The notes under the pieces: model-generated | The model's input: only the letters and a program-made list of their open reading frames with translations | Databases searched by the model: none | What the model was told of the DNA's origin: nothing | Program-made: the position numbers and the translations under genes | Source: Maratus speciosus | Taxonomy: Eukaryota > Arthropoda > Arachnida > Araneae > Salticidae | Length of the DNA stretch: 64,000 bases | Assembly (NCBI GenBank): GCA_963932465.1 | Contig: OZ010788.1 | Coordinates: forward strand, 674,148,484-674,212,483 | Reading direction: 5' to 3' | Shown here: piece by piece, positions 35,560-45,395 of the stretch | Numbering within the stretch: the first letter of the stretch is position 1 | Layout: each line of letters begins with the position of its first letter

Positions 35560-37075
35560 CCAGGGGCAGGGGAGCAAAAAAAGGCCCAATTCGGATGTAA
35601 TTAGGGGAAAGCTGGAAATTATTTTAATCCCTTCAGTTTATGTCTAGAATGAATATGCTACGTTTCCCCCCTCGTGCTAGGTGCGCGTTTGGGAATTATA
35701 CATTGATTTATAGCCAAGAAACAAGTTTTTTTTAAAAATATCATAACACTATCTCTAAATCACTAACGTTTTCAAAATAATTGTCAATACAAATGTTGTA
35801 GAGCTTAAAATTCTGAATATAATGAGTACCTACACTTAATACTTTTGTTGAATATTAAGGACACAATTCTAATTTAAAGTTTTAGCCCCGTGGTCAGAGG
35901 GTTGAACTCAGAATTAATTAGAGGAAAACTGGAAATCGTTTTAATCCCTTCAGATTAGGTCTAAAATGAATATTCTATGTTTTCCCCTTCGTACTAAGTG
36001 AGCGATAGGAAATATGTACACATTTACATTCGAAAAACACGTTTTTCTTTAATATTTTTAACAATATCTGAAATTGCGACCTTAATTTTGACCAAATATA
36101 TTAACGTGAGTATTCATTTTATTCAGAATTTTAAGCTCTACAACATCTGTATTAGCAATTTTTTGATATAGTTAGCAGTTTTGAGATATGGTTAAGGTAA
36201 TCTGGTCTCTCCTATCTTGAAGCTCTTGATTAGTGATTAAGGCAAAATTTTGAAATGGAATTGCGACCTTAATTTTGAACAAATATATTAATGTGGGTGC
36301 TCATTTTATTCAGAATTTTATGCTCTACAACATTTGTATTGACAATGTTTTTGATAGATATAGCTGTTTTGAGACATTCTTAGGTAGCTTGTTCTCTCCG
36401 GACTTCAAGCTCTTGATTAGCGATCAAGGCAAAATTTTTAAATTAGAATTGCGACCTTAATTTTGAACAAATATATTAATGTGGGTGCTCATTTTATTCA
36501 GAATTGTAAGCTTTACAACATTTGCATTGACAATGTTTTTGATAGAATTGACTGTTTTGAGATATTGTTAAAAATATTAAGGAAAAACATGTTTTTCGAA
36601 TGTAAATACGTACATATTTCCTAACGCTCACTTGATACGAGGGGAACAACATAGAACATTCATTTTAGACCTAATCTGAAGGGATTAAAACGATTTCCAG
36701 TTTTCCCCTAATTAATTCTGAGTCAAACCCTCTGACCACGGGGCAAAAACTTTAAAGTAAAATTGTGACCTTAATATTCAACAAAAGTATTAAGTGTAGG
36801 TACTCATTTTATTCAGAATTTTAAGTTCTACAACATTTGTGTTGACAATGTTTTTGAAAAAGTTAGTAACTACGAGATAGTGTTATGGTATTTTTAAAAA
36901 AAAACGTGTTTTTTGACTATAAATCAGTATATAATTCCTAACGCTCGCCTAGTACGAGGGGGGAAACGTAGCATATTCATTCTAGATCTAAACTGAAGGG
37001 GATAAAACAATTTCCAGCTTTCCCCTAATTATTTCCGAATTCAACTCCCTAACCACTGGGCTAAAAGATTTTTTA
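35560..37075. repeat. nested inverted repeat: two ~310-bp units facing two inverted units
   Basis: A unit containing TGGAAATCGTTTTAATCCCT and CCTCGTGCTAGGTGCGCG occurs twice forward (about 35600 and 35915). It occurs twice reversed (about 36600-36740 and 36900-37070), giving arms of about 550 bp. The centre (36068-36550) carries three tandem copies of GCGACCTTAATTTTGAACAA with TTCATTTTATTCAGAATT-like sequence at a ~180-196 bp period. It directly abuts the satellite. Confidence 0.8.
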
Positions 37076-37079
37076 CAAA

Positions 37080-39345
37080 AGGTTTAATTTTCGTATTTTT
37101 GGAAATAATTTACAGTGTTGGAAAGAGGATTGAAAGTACATGCTTTTTTCTCTTCTTTTTGCGTATTTTGATTTTGAGGTTAGTTTTGAAATATGAAGAG
37201 TTAGGAATTACAAATATAAAGGATTAATTTTCGTATTTTTGGAAATAATTTACAGTGTTGGAAAGAGGATTGAAAGTACATGCTTTTTTCTCCCTTTTTT
37301 TGCGTATTTTGATTTTTGAGGTTAGTTTTGAAATATGAAGAGTTAGGAATTACAAATATAAAGGGTTAATTTTCGTACTTTTGGAAATAATTTACAGTGT
37401 TGGAAAGAGGATTGAAAGTACGTGCTTTTTTCTCCTTTTTTGCGTATTTTGATTTTTGAGGTTAGTTTTGAAATATGAAGAGTTAGAAATTACAAATATA
37501 AAGGGTTAATTTTCGTATTTTTGGAAATAATTTACAGTGTTGGAAAGAGGATTGAAAGTACATGCCTTTTTCTCCTTTTTTTGCGTATTTTGATTTTTGA
37601 GGTTAGTTTTGAAATATGAAGAGTTAGGAATTACAAATATAAAGGGTTAATTTTCGTACTTTTGGAAATAATTTACAGTGTTGGAAAGAGGATTGAAAGT
37701 ACGTGCTTTTTTCTCCTTTTTTGCGTATTTTGATTTTTGAGGTTAGTTTTGAAATATGAAGAGTTAGAAATTACAAATATAAAGGGTTAATTTTCGTATT
37801 TTTGGAAATAATTTACAGTGTTGGAAAGAGGATTGAAAGCACATGCTTTTTTCTCCTTTTATTGCGTATTTTGATTTTTGAGGTTAGTTTTGAAATATGA
37901 AGGGTTAGGAATTACAAATATAAAGGGTTAATTTTCATATTTTTGGAAATAATTTACAGCGTTGGAAAGAGGATTGAAAGTACATGCTTTTTTCTCCTTT
38001 TTTTGCGTATTTTGATTTTTGAGGTTAGTTTTGAAATATGAAGAGTTAGAAATTACAAATATAAAGGGTTAATTTTCGTATTTTTGGAAATAATTTACAG
38101 TGTTGGAAAGATGATTGAAAGTACATGCTTTTTTCTCTTCTTTTTGCGTATTTTGATTTTTGAGCTTAGTTTTGAAATATGAAGAGTTAGGAATTACAAA
38201 TATAAAGGATTAATTTTCGTATTTTTGGAAATAATTTACAGTGTTGGAAAGAGGATTGAAAGTACGTGCTTTTTTCTCCTTTTTTGCGTATTTTGATTTT
38301 TGAGGTTAGTTTTGAAATATGAAGAGTTAGAAATTACAAATATAAAGGGTTAATTTTCGTACTTTTGGAAATAATTTACAGTGTTGGAAAGAGGATTGAA
38401 AGTACATGCTTTTTTCTCTTCTTTTTGCGTATTTTGATTTTTGAGGTTAGTTTTGAAATATGAAGAGTTAGGAATTACAAATATAAAGGATTAATTTTCG
38501 TATTTTTGGAAATAATTTACAGTGTTGGAAAGAGGATTGAAAGTACATGCTTTTTTCTCCTTTTTTTGCGTATTTTGATTTTTGAGGTTAGTTTTGAAAT
38601 ATGAAGAGTTAGGAATTACAAATATAAAGGGTTAATTTTCATATTTTTGGAAATAATTTACAGCGTTGGAAAGAGGATTGAAAGTACATGCTTTTTTCTC
38701 CTTTTTTTGCGTATTTTGATTTTTGAGGTTAGTTTTGAAATATGAAGAGTTAAAAATTACAAATATAAAGGGTTAATTTTCGTATTTTTGGAAATAATTT
38801 ACAGTGTTGGAAAGATGATTGAAAGTACATGCTTTTTTCTCTTCTTTTTGCGTATTTTGATTTTTGAGGTTAGTTTTGAAATATGAAGAGTTAGGAATTA
38901 CAAATATAAAGGATTAATTTTCGTATTTTTGGAAATAATTTACAGTGTTGGAAAGAGGATTGAAAGTACATGCTTTTTTCTCCTTTTTTGCGTATTTTGA
39001 TTTTTGAGGTTAGTTTTGAAATATGAAGAGTTAGGAATTACAAATATAAAGGATTAATTTTCGTATTTTTGGAAATAATTTACAGTGTTGGAAAGAGGAT
39101 TGAAAGTACATGCTTTTTTCTCCTTTTTTTGCGTATTTTGATTTTTGAGGTTAGTTTTGAAATATGAAGAGTTAGGAATTACAAATATAAAGGGTTAATT
39201 TTCGTATTTTTGGAAATAATTTACAGTGTTGGAAAGAGGATTGAAAGTACATGCTTTTTTCTCCTTTTTTTTTTTTTTTTTTTTTTCGCGTATTTTGATT
39301 TTTGAGGTTAGTTTTGAAATATGAAGAGTTAGGAATTACAAATAT
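37080..39345 (+). repeat. satellite array 1, 141-bp monomer, ~16 copies
   Basis: The monomer contains GGGTTAATTTTCGTATTTTT, GGAAATAATTTACAGTGTTG, GAAAGAGGATTGAAAGTACA and GAGGTTAGTTTTGAAATATG. Starts fall near 37083, 37224, 37366, 37506 and so on with 140-142 bp spacing. Diagnostic variants (CAGCGTTGG, then GATGATTG with CTCTTC, then GGATTAAT) recur in the same order five monomers apart. The last monomer has an expanded T run and ends at AATATACACCATTTGCG. Confidence 0.97.
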
Positions 39346-39435
39346 ACACCATTTGCGTCGTTTACGATTTTTTTTTTCCTCGCACGCGTGAAATTGGGAT
39401 AAAGTAAAAATTCCTTAAGACTGTTCGCAAGTCCC

Positions 39436-39737
39436 CTGCTTAACAATGCGAAACTTTCTGACTTTGCCGATAATGAAGACTGTGACATTTTCGATGGTGA
39501 TACCGAACCTATAGACTTGAAATAATCTCATCTCGATGACCGAACCATACAGGTAGAAAAAGAAAATTTACAACTTTTTCACTCAGATTTTGAGGACTTC
39601 AAATAGAAACTAAAAAAGAACTAAAAAGGATACGACGTAAAAAGCGCGTTAAGTTGCGCCGACAAGTTAACAAAAATGTAGAGCGCCTAAGAAGAGAGGT
39701 CCGCGTCCCACGCTCTGGATGTGTTAATACCAATTGA
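39436..39737 (+). pseudogene. degraded coding remnant of unknown origin (unit 0)
   Basis: One frame reads an acidic stretch (SDFADNEDCDIFDGDTEPID), then TAA at 39523, then continues sensibly to TAG at 39604. After a frame change, 39621-39737 reads a strongly basic stretch (RIRRKKRVKLRRQVNKNVER) to TGA. Copies in the later units (about 50260-50520 and 53916-54176) carry extra indels. The acidic-then-basic pattern and codon-like GC content suggest former protein sequence. No family recognised. Confidence 0.35.
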
Positions 39738-39910
39738 CGTCTCCTTAATTAAAAAGAAATACATAAAACCATTTAAAACCCGATTTAAATATTTTAAATA
39801 AAATTTTAGAATCTTAATTTATTAAAAATGAGGCACCTCACACTGTTCAGAAAACTTTGATGAAAGTTAGTTAAATGAGACACTGTTGACAAAAGTAGCG
39901 TTCCCTCAGG

Positions 39911-39997
39911 TGTTTACGACGTGTGCGGCGATTACGATATTTTTAAGCTTATGCAGACCAATTTTGAAGAGTGCGGCGTTTCTTCCATAAAACACGG
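39911..39997 (+). CDS. exon-like cassette D1, unit 0 (87 bp, phase 1-1)
   Basis: GTTCCCTCAG precedes it and CACG/GTACTT ends it. In phase 1 it reads VYDVCGDYDIFKLMQTNFEE then CGVSSIKH, fully open, and leaves one base, so it can be skipped or included without changing frame. The acceptor tract is weak and the donor is off-consensus. If unspliced, the frame ends at a TAA soon after. It could be an exon of the host gene or the tail of the degraded ORF upstream. Confidence 0.35.
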
Positions 39998-40070
39998 TAC
40001 TTATTTTCATCTTTAACTAGTTGCCACCATCGATAGCAGCATTTTCACAGCATTTTCTTTCCTATTTTAG

Positions 40071-40121
40071 GTCTACTTCCCGTGGTTCGGCTACGGAGAT
40101 TGGAGGAGTGGCCTACAACAC
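40071..40121 (+). CDS. exon-like cassette D2, unit 0 (51 bp, phase 1-1)
   Basis: TTCTTTCCTATTTTAG is a good acceptor and CAC/GTATGT a good donor. Phase 1, as required after exon C, gives GLLPVVRLRRLEEWPTT (first G shared with exon C) and leaves one base, matching exon E. At 51 bp it is symmetric. It lies 122 bp upstream of the copia insertion. A frame-0 reading (YFPWFGYGDW) is also open, so the frame is supported by the chain rather than by the exon alone. Confidence 0.5.
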
Positions 40122-40243
40122 GTATGTACAATATTTGTTTTCTTTTCTTCCTGAATTGCTTTTACAGGTTAAAGTTCAATGAATGACCGAGAAGTGGAAG
40201 AATTTATAAGCCTCATTTTTTAACATACCACGTTTCCTCTTTT

Positions 40244-41044
40244 TGTTGGAAAACGTCACAGTGTAAGTGATTTTATGTCCAACATCACCTCGCTTGTGAA
40301 ATGACAATTTCCTCGTGAATTATGCAACGCGTTTTTTTTTTTTTAGTTGTGAAATGTGTTCCAAGATGGCGACACTTCCCTGAGCTATGGTGGCGTAAGA
40401 TCACAAACTAGCGAAGGATTGTGTAAAAGACTTTTGTTTCGAAAAGGCGACAACAGATCGCAGCACTACAGAACTTTTCTGATAGACTCATTTTAAATAG
40501 AAAACTTTTTTGCTTGTTAAGCAGTCTGTATTGTTTCAAGTTTTTTTACTCTGTTTTAACTCTTGTGGGCCCCTTTTTACTTCTTCACTTGAAGGCCCGA
40601 TTTTGTGAGGCCAAGACGCACGGTTTTTCGTGCGTTAACTCTTTGTCTTATGGAAGACTAAGGTCTCCTACTGGATTTCCAATGTCATTACTCTTATAGT
40701 ATTCATATTTAACCCTTTTACTTTATATTTTTTAGTGTGTGTGTGTGGAACCATGTAATCAAGATATTCTTCAAGAATTAAATATTTTTTTTTCTCTACA
40801 ACTGCATCTGCATTATTCAAAGAAGATATTTTTCACGATTCACAACATCTACTCATTAAATAAAAAATTATAGGTTGTTTTCACATGAAGAAACCAGCGT
40901 ATGTCTGCTTTACCAGAAAGGTAAGAAAATAAATTTCTATCTTTCATTATTAATAAAAAAACTTTTGGTATAACAATTTTATATTTATACTGGGTCCTTA
41001 GCTTCATGCTAATCGCGAACTCACCCTTTCTAGATATTTTAATA
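40244..41044 (+). repeat. copia 5' LTR
   Basis: Starts TGTTGGAAAACGTCACAG and ends CTAGATATTTTAATA. The 3' terminus is TA and not the usual CA. CTTTATATTTTTTAGTG near 40720 could be a TATA-type promoter. A 61-codon frame inside is repeated in the other LTR and is not a gene. Confidence 0.95.
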
Positions 41045-41062
41045 GATTATGAAGGCTGAGTT
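41045..41062 (+). other. candidate primer-binding site
   Basis: GATTATGAAGGCTGAGTT lies directly after the 5' LTR. Its complement includes TTCATAATC, like the anticodon loop of a methionine tRNA. Copia elements prime from internally cleaved initiator tRNA-Met, so a similar mechanism is plausible but unproven here. Confidence 0.4.
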
Positions 41063-41073
41063 GAAGGGGAAAG

Positions 41074-41104
<31 letters not shown>

Positions 41105-41411
41105 AAAACCCCAGTAATAAAAATTTGTTTATCTGATTGTGATAAAATGATGAACAAGATGCACATATGAGATATGAAATATTGAAATATATACATGAAA
41201 TAAAAAATAAATGTGCATGAATAAATAACGATATATATAATATCGCAAAAAGAGTATTATTGTGAACGAATATTGATTGATTATTGTGAATAACTGATCA
41301 TTTTATTTATATTTATGAATATATTCTAAGAAATTATTTTAAGAAAGTCACAAACTTCTTATAGTAAATATATTTGTTTTCAAAGAATTTATAAAACTTG
41401 AATAACACGCT

Positions 41412-42107
41412 ATGTCTGCCACAAAAGAAATTACGGCAGTAGAGAAACTAAATGATAATAATTACAATCATTGGTGTTTCAAATTAGAAAATCTGTTAAT
41501 TAAAGACGATTTATTCAAATATATAACAGAATCTCCACCTGCCACACCCGATGATACATATACTAAAAACGCGGCTAAGGCGAAAGCCATAATTTGTTTG
41601 TGCATTGAAAATACACAAATTGTGCACATCAGACATTTGACATCTCCCAAAGAAATTTGGGAAAGATTAAAAAGTGTTCACCAAAGGGCGAATTTATCAT
41701 CCAAATTATTCCTTTTGAGGAAACTATATTCGCAAAGGCTCAATGAGGGCGGAGACTTAAATCTACATATCAACAATATTTTAACTATCCGCGACAAACT
41801 CGCTGCCATTGGAGAGCTCATAAATGATTCGCACATCGTGGCTCTTATGCTTTGCAGCTTGCCTCAGTCATATGCTCCTCTTATAACGAGCATGGAGGCT
41901 AGAGACGAAAAGGATCTAGACCTCGAGTTTGTAAAAAACAAACTCATCGACGAGTACTCTCATCGAATCGAATACAAAAACACCAGCACACGACCAAGGG
42001 ACACAGCATATAAAATTATAAATAAAGGAAACAAAAAATGTCAACGAGATGGGCACGCTCGTTCAGAATGTTACAAATTGAAAAACAAACAGAAAAACAA
42101 TTATTAA
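41412..42107 (+). CDS. gag: copia gag
   Basis: 231 codons from ATG to TAA. The N-terminus (LNDNNYNHWCFKLENLL) and IWERLKSVHQ are typical of copia Gag, which forms the particle that packages element RNA. Near the end CQRDGHARSEC gives the last three ligands of a CCHC zinc knuckle, but the first Cys is absent, probably lost by a small deletion. The TAA at 42105 is in the same frame as pol, and the frame stays open right after it, so the ancestral product was probably a single Gag-Pol. The stop could be a disabling mutation or a readthrough site. Confidence 0.9.
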   Translation: MSATKEITAVEKLNDNNYNHWCFKLENLLIKDDLFKYITESPPATPDDTYTKNAAKAKAIICLCIENTQIVHIRHLTSPKEIWERLKSVHQRANLSSKLFLLRKLYSQRLNEGGDLNLHINNILTIRDKLAAIGELINDSHIVALMLCSLPQSYAPLITSMEARDEKDLDLEFVKNKLIDEYSHRIEYKNTSTRPRDTAYKIINKGNKKCQRDGHARSECYKLKNKQKNNY

Positions 42108-45100
42108 AGAAGTGAAAATTATAACAGTAATAAATTTAACAACCATGCCAACTTTAAAACCAATTCGGTAAACACCAAAAATCAACACAATGGTAGTAAA
42201 ACCGACTCCTCGAATTTCTGTTTCAACAGCAAGTCAAATATAGAGGATGAGGTCAACCAATCGATCATTCCTCTCTTCCCAGTGGAAAACAATTTTGAAA
42301 TTGAGTCAGTAAAAATTAACCAAACACAAACAACAGATCCAAACACATATATCATTGACTCGGGTTGTACCAGGCACGTTGCATCAGCAAAAACAAATTT
42401 TGCTACATTCACAGCCGGGAATTTTGGGAATATAACAATCGCTAATGGAAAAAGGCTTAATTCGGAAGGTATGGGCAACGTAAAAATAAAAACAGACAAA
42501 AACCACTACATTACACTAAGAAACGTATTATACTGTCCAGAACTAAAGGGCAATTTATTGTCAGTTAAGAAAGCCACTGAAAATAATATAAAGGTAATTT
42601 TCGAGAAAAATGCATGTTTATTTGTCAAAGATGATAATATAATCTTGACAGCTAAATTAAATGATAATCTCTACGTATTAAACCCTGAAGATGATTACGG
42701 CTATACTATAAGTACTCAAACTTTCTGTAACAATACAAATTGTATTTCATTGTGGCACCGAAGACTCGGACACAAAAATTTTGATGATATTAAATACCTT
42801 GTTAATCATGAATTAGCCAATGGGATAACAATTAACAAATGTAAACATGACACGCGATGCACCAAGTGCATTGAAGGGAAACTTTCCGCTCTGCCCTACC
42901 CTAAAGTAGCCACAAACAGAAGCAAAGACATCGGTACCCTCGCACATTCCGATATATGTGGCCCCATGAATACTGAAACGATAGGAGGGAAAAGGTACTT
43001 TATAACATTCACGGATGATTATAGCAGGTACACAATAACATACTTAATCGCGCATAAATCGGAAGCCGTTATCAAACTGAAAGAATACATAGCGCTAACA
43101 AAAAATAAATTTGGCAAGTTGATAAAGGCAATAAGGTCCGATAACGCAAAAGAGTATATCAGTGACGAATTTGAAAACTGCCTGATAGAAAACGGGATAG
43201 AGCGTCAATTGAGTGTTCCCTATTCTAGCCCACAGAACGGCGTTTCAGAAAGAAAGAATAGAACGATAGTGGAAATGGCTAGAACCATGTTGTCGGACGC
43301 CAAGTTACCTAAGCAATTCTGGGGGGAAGCTGTCATGTCCGCCACCTACCTCATCAACCGTCTACCAACAAAGGCTAACAAAAATAACATGACGCCCTAT
43401 GAACTTTGGCATAAAAGAAAACCCGATCTCTCGAACATCAAAACATTCGGATGTAAGGCATTTGCCTATGTCGACAAACCTAAAAGAAATAAATTAGATG
43501 AGAAAGCCATCGAGGGAATAATGTTGGGATATGATTTCAGAAGCAAGGGCTATAGGATATATACGGGTGGAAATAAAATTATAATATCTAGAACCGTAAA
43601 ATTCTTCGAAGAAGGTATAAAAGATGAGGAAATTATACCCGCCAAAGAAAATCAAAACATCGGACAAACTCCCGCAGATAATATTGAAATTGATCTAGAA
43701 GAGCGCGACGATGATCAGAATAACACCCCGACCGACACATCCCTTGAGCCGAGAAGATCGCAGAGACAAAATCGTGGCGTACCACCTAACCGTTATGGAA
43801 TAAGCGCAAACCTGTGTCAAATTCAGGAGCCAAAGTCATGGACAGACCTACAAAATATCAATGACGCAGAAACTAAAGATAAATGGCTAAAAGCCACTAG
43901 TGAGGAAATAGATTCTCTGAAGCAAAATAATACTTGGAGATTAATAAAACCCATCCCGGGAAAACGCGTCATAGGTTGTAGGTGGACGTTTAAGGCAAAA
44001 AGGGGAGCCAACGGGTCTATAGAGCGATATAAAGCCAGATTGGTCGCTAAGGGATATGCTCAAAAATATGGAAGCGATTTCGACGAAACCTACGCACCAG
44101 TTGTAGCGCATACCACCCTACGAGCATTCTTAAACGCAGCGGTGTACAAAGATCTTAAAATAACTCACCTAGATGTCAAAACTGCTTTCTTACATGGCGA
44201 TTTAGAAGAGGAGGTTTATATGCATCAGCCAGAGGGATACATAACAAAAGGGGAAGAAGATAAAGTGTGTAGTTTAAACAAAGCGATTTACGGCCTTAAG
44301 CAGGCAGCTAGGGCGTGGAACCAAAAAATAAGTAAATCTCTAAAAGAACTAAATTTCGTTGAATGCGCGTCAGACAAATGTCTGTACAAAAGAGTCCAAG
44401 ATGGAAAGATCGCATACATAATAGTGTATGTTGATGACATCTTAGTCGCAGGAGACAAAACAGACACACACGAAATATACACTGAATTATCAAAGCAATA
44501 CGAAATCAAAAATTTGGGTCAAGTAACACAATATTTAGGCATAAACATAAAGGAAACAGCAAACGGTAATCTAGAATTAGACCAGGAACACAAAATAATA
44601 CAAATCGCAGAAAAATTCAATTTGTTAAATGGTAAGCCTACGTATACACCCATGAATACTAACTACTTTAATCTAGATCCAAACGGGAAACTAATGGGAG
44701 ATAACGTAAAATTTAGACAGGCTATAGGAGGGCTTCTATACATTGCAACTTTAACTAGACCCGACATAGCATTAGTCGTTAACATCCTGGGAAGAAGGAA
44801 TGAATCCCCAAGGGAAGTCGATTGGCAAGCTATCGAGAAATTAATTAGATATCTGCTTACTACCAAAGATCTTAAATTCGTCATAGATAAAACAAAACCT
44901 CCAATCCTAACGGCATATAGCGATGCCGATTGGGGGAACGACAGAATAGACAGGAAATCAACCACTGGAAGCTTGTTTAAATTAGGAAATAATATATTGG
45001 CATGGTCATCGAGGAAGCAGAGTTGCACAGCACTCTCGTCCACGGAGGCTGAATATATCGCTGCCTCTAATGCAGGTCAAGAGATTTCGTGGTTGTTAGA

Positions 45101-45380
45101 CCTGTTAAATGACCTCGAACTGTGTCAACAACTACCCGTAACATTGTACGAAGATAACTTATCAGCCATAAGATTGACCGAAAACGAAAAGGCACAGACA
45201 AGAACTAAACACGTGGAAGTTAAGTATCACCACATCAGACATCTATGCCAGAAGGGTATAATCAAAATAACTTATTGCCCATCGAAGTTAATGCTGGCAG
45301 ACGTGCTCACCAAGCCGTTGCCTAAGCCTCATTTCGAGTGTTTGAGAAAGAAGTTAAACATTCTACGCTCGTCGGTTTGA
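42108..45380 (+). CDS. pol: copia pol: protease, integrase, reverse transcriptase, RNase H
   Basis: Same frame as gag. The open stretch begins right after the gag TAA, and 42282 (GTG) is the first start-like codon. Numbered from 42282: protease DSGCTRH at residue 26; GAG-pre-integrase LWHRRLGH with CTKCIEGK; integrase D224, D287 and E323 (35-residue spacing); reverse transcriptase with RWTFKAKR, LDVKTAFLHG and YVDD at 716-719; RNase H from AYSDADWG (about 881) with SSTEAEY and the end ADVLTKPLP. Order PR-IN-RT-RH defines Ty1/copia. All catalytic motifs are present and no further stops or frameshifts occur, so the element is recently active or nearly so. Expression would need readthrough of the gag stop. 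Confidence 0.95.
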   Translation, partial: RSENYNSNKFNNHANFKTNSVNTKNQHNGSKTDSSNFCFNSKSNIEDEVNQSIIPLFPVENNFEIESVKINQTQTTDPNTYIIDSGCTRHVASAKTNFATFTAGNFGNITIANGKRLNSEGMGNVKIKTDKNHYITLRNVLYCPELKGNLLSVKKATENNIKVIFEKNACLFVKDDNIILTAKLNDNLYVLNPEDDYGYTISTQTFCNNTNCISLWHRRLGHKNFDDIKYLVNHELANGITINKCKHDTRCTKCIEGKLSALPYPKVATNRSKDIGTLAHSDICGPMNTETIGGKRYFITFTDDYSRYTITYLIAHKSEAVIKLKEYIALTKNKFGKLIKAIRSDNAKEYISDEFENCLIENGIERQLSVPYSSPQNGVSERKNRTIVEMARTMLSDAKLPKQFWGEAVMSATYLINRLPTKANKNNMTPYELWHKRKPDLSNIKTFGCKAFAYVDKPKRNKLDEKAIEGIMLGYDFRSKGYRIYTGGNKIIISRTVKFFEEGIKDEEIIPAKENQNIGQTPADNIEIDLEERDDDQNNTPTDTSLEPRRSQRQNRGVPPNRYGISANLCQIQEPKSWTDLQNINDAETKDKWLKATSEEIDSLKQNNTWRLIKPIPGKRVIGCRWTFKAKRGANGSIERYKARLVAKGYAQKYGSDFDETYAPVVAHTTLRAFLNAAVYKDLKITHLDVKTAFLHGDLEEEVYMHQPEGYITKGEEDKVCSLNKAIYGLKQAARAWNQKISKSLKELNFVECASDKCLYKRVQDGKIAYIIVYVDDILVAGDKTDTHEIYTELSKQYEIKNLGQVTQYLGINIKETANGNLELDQEHKIIQIAEKFNLLNGKPTYTPMNTNYFNLDPNGKLMGDNVKFRQAIGGLLYIATLTRPDIALVVNILGRRNESPREVDWQAIEKLIRYLLTTKDLKFVIDKTKPPILTAYSDADWGNDRIDRKSTTGSLFKLGNNILAWSSRKQSCTALSSTEAEYIAASNAGQEISWLLDLLNDLELCQQLPVTLYEDNLSAIRLTENEKAQTRTKHVEVKYHHIRHLCQKGIIKITYCPSKLMLADVLTKPLPKPHFECLRKKLNILRSSV

Positions 45381-45383
45381 CAT

Positions 45384-45395
45384 AAAAAGCGGGGG
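45384..45395 (+). other. polypurine tract of copia element
   Basis: AAAAAGCGGGGG immediately before the 3' LTR, the expected position for the plus-strand primer. One C interrupts it. Confidence 0.85.

Larger units (their letters stand above)
25164..40070 (+). other. intron following exon C (up to 14.9 kb)
   Basis: If exon C splices to the nearest phase-compatible exon (39911 or 40071), this is one intron. Sub-stretches without a recognised feature: 26397-28059 (AT-rich; a 66-codon frame at 27186 looks like chance), 30855-31040, and 32966-34635. Confidence 0.4.

Noticed and set aside
37080..39345. CRISPR-like regular repeats
   Set aside because: Contiguous 141-bp monomers without spacers in a eukaryotic context; this is a satellite.
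40514..40699. 61-codon ORF in both copia LTRs
   Set aside because: LTR sequence; preserved because the LTRs are recent copies, not through selection for a protein.
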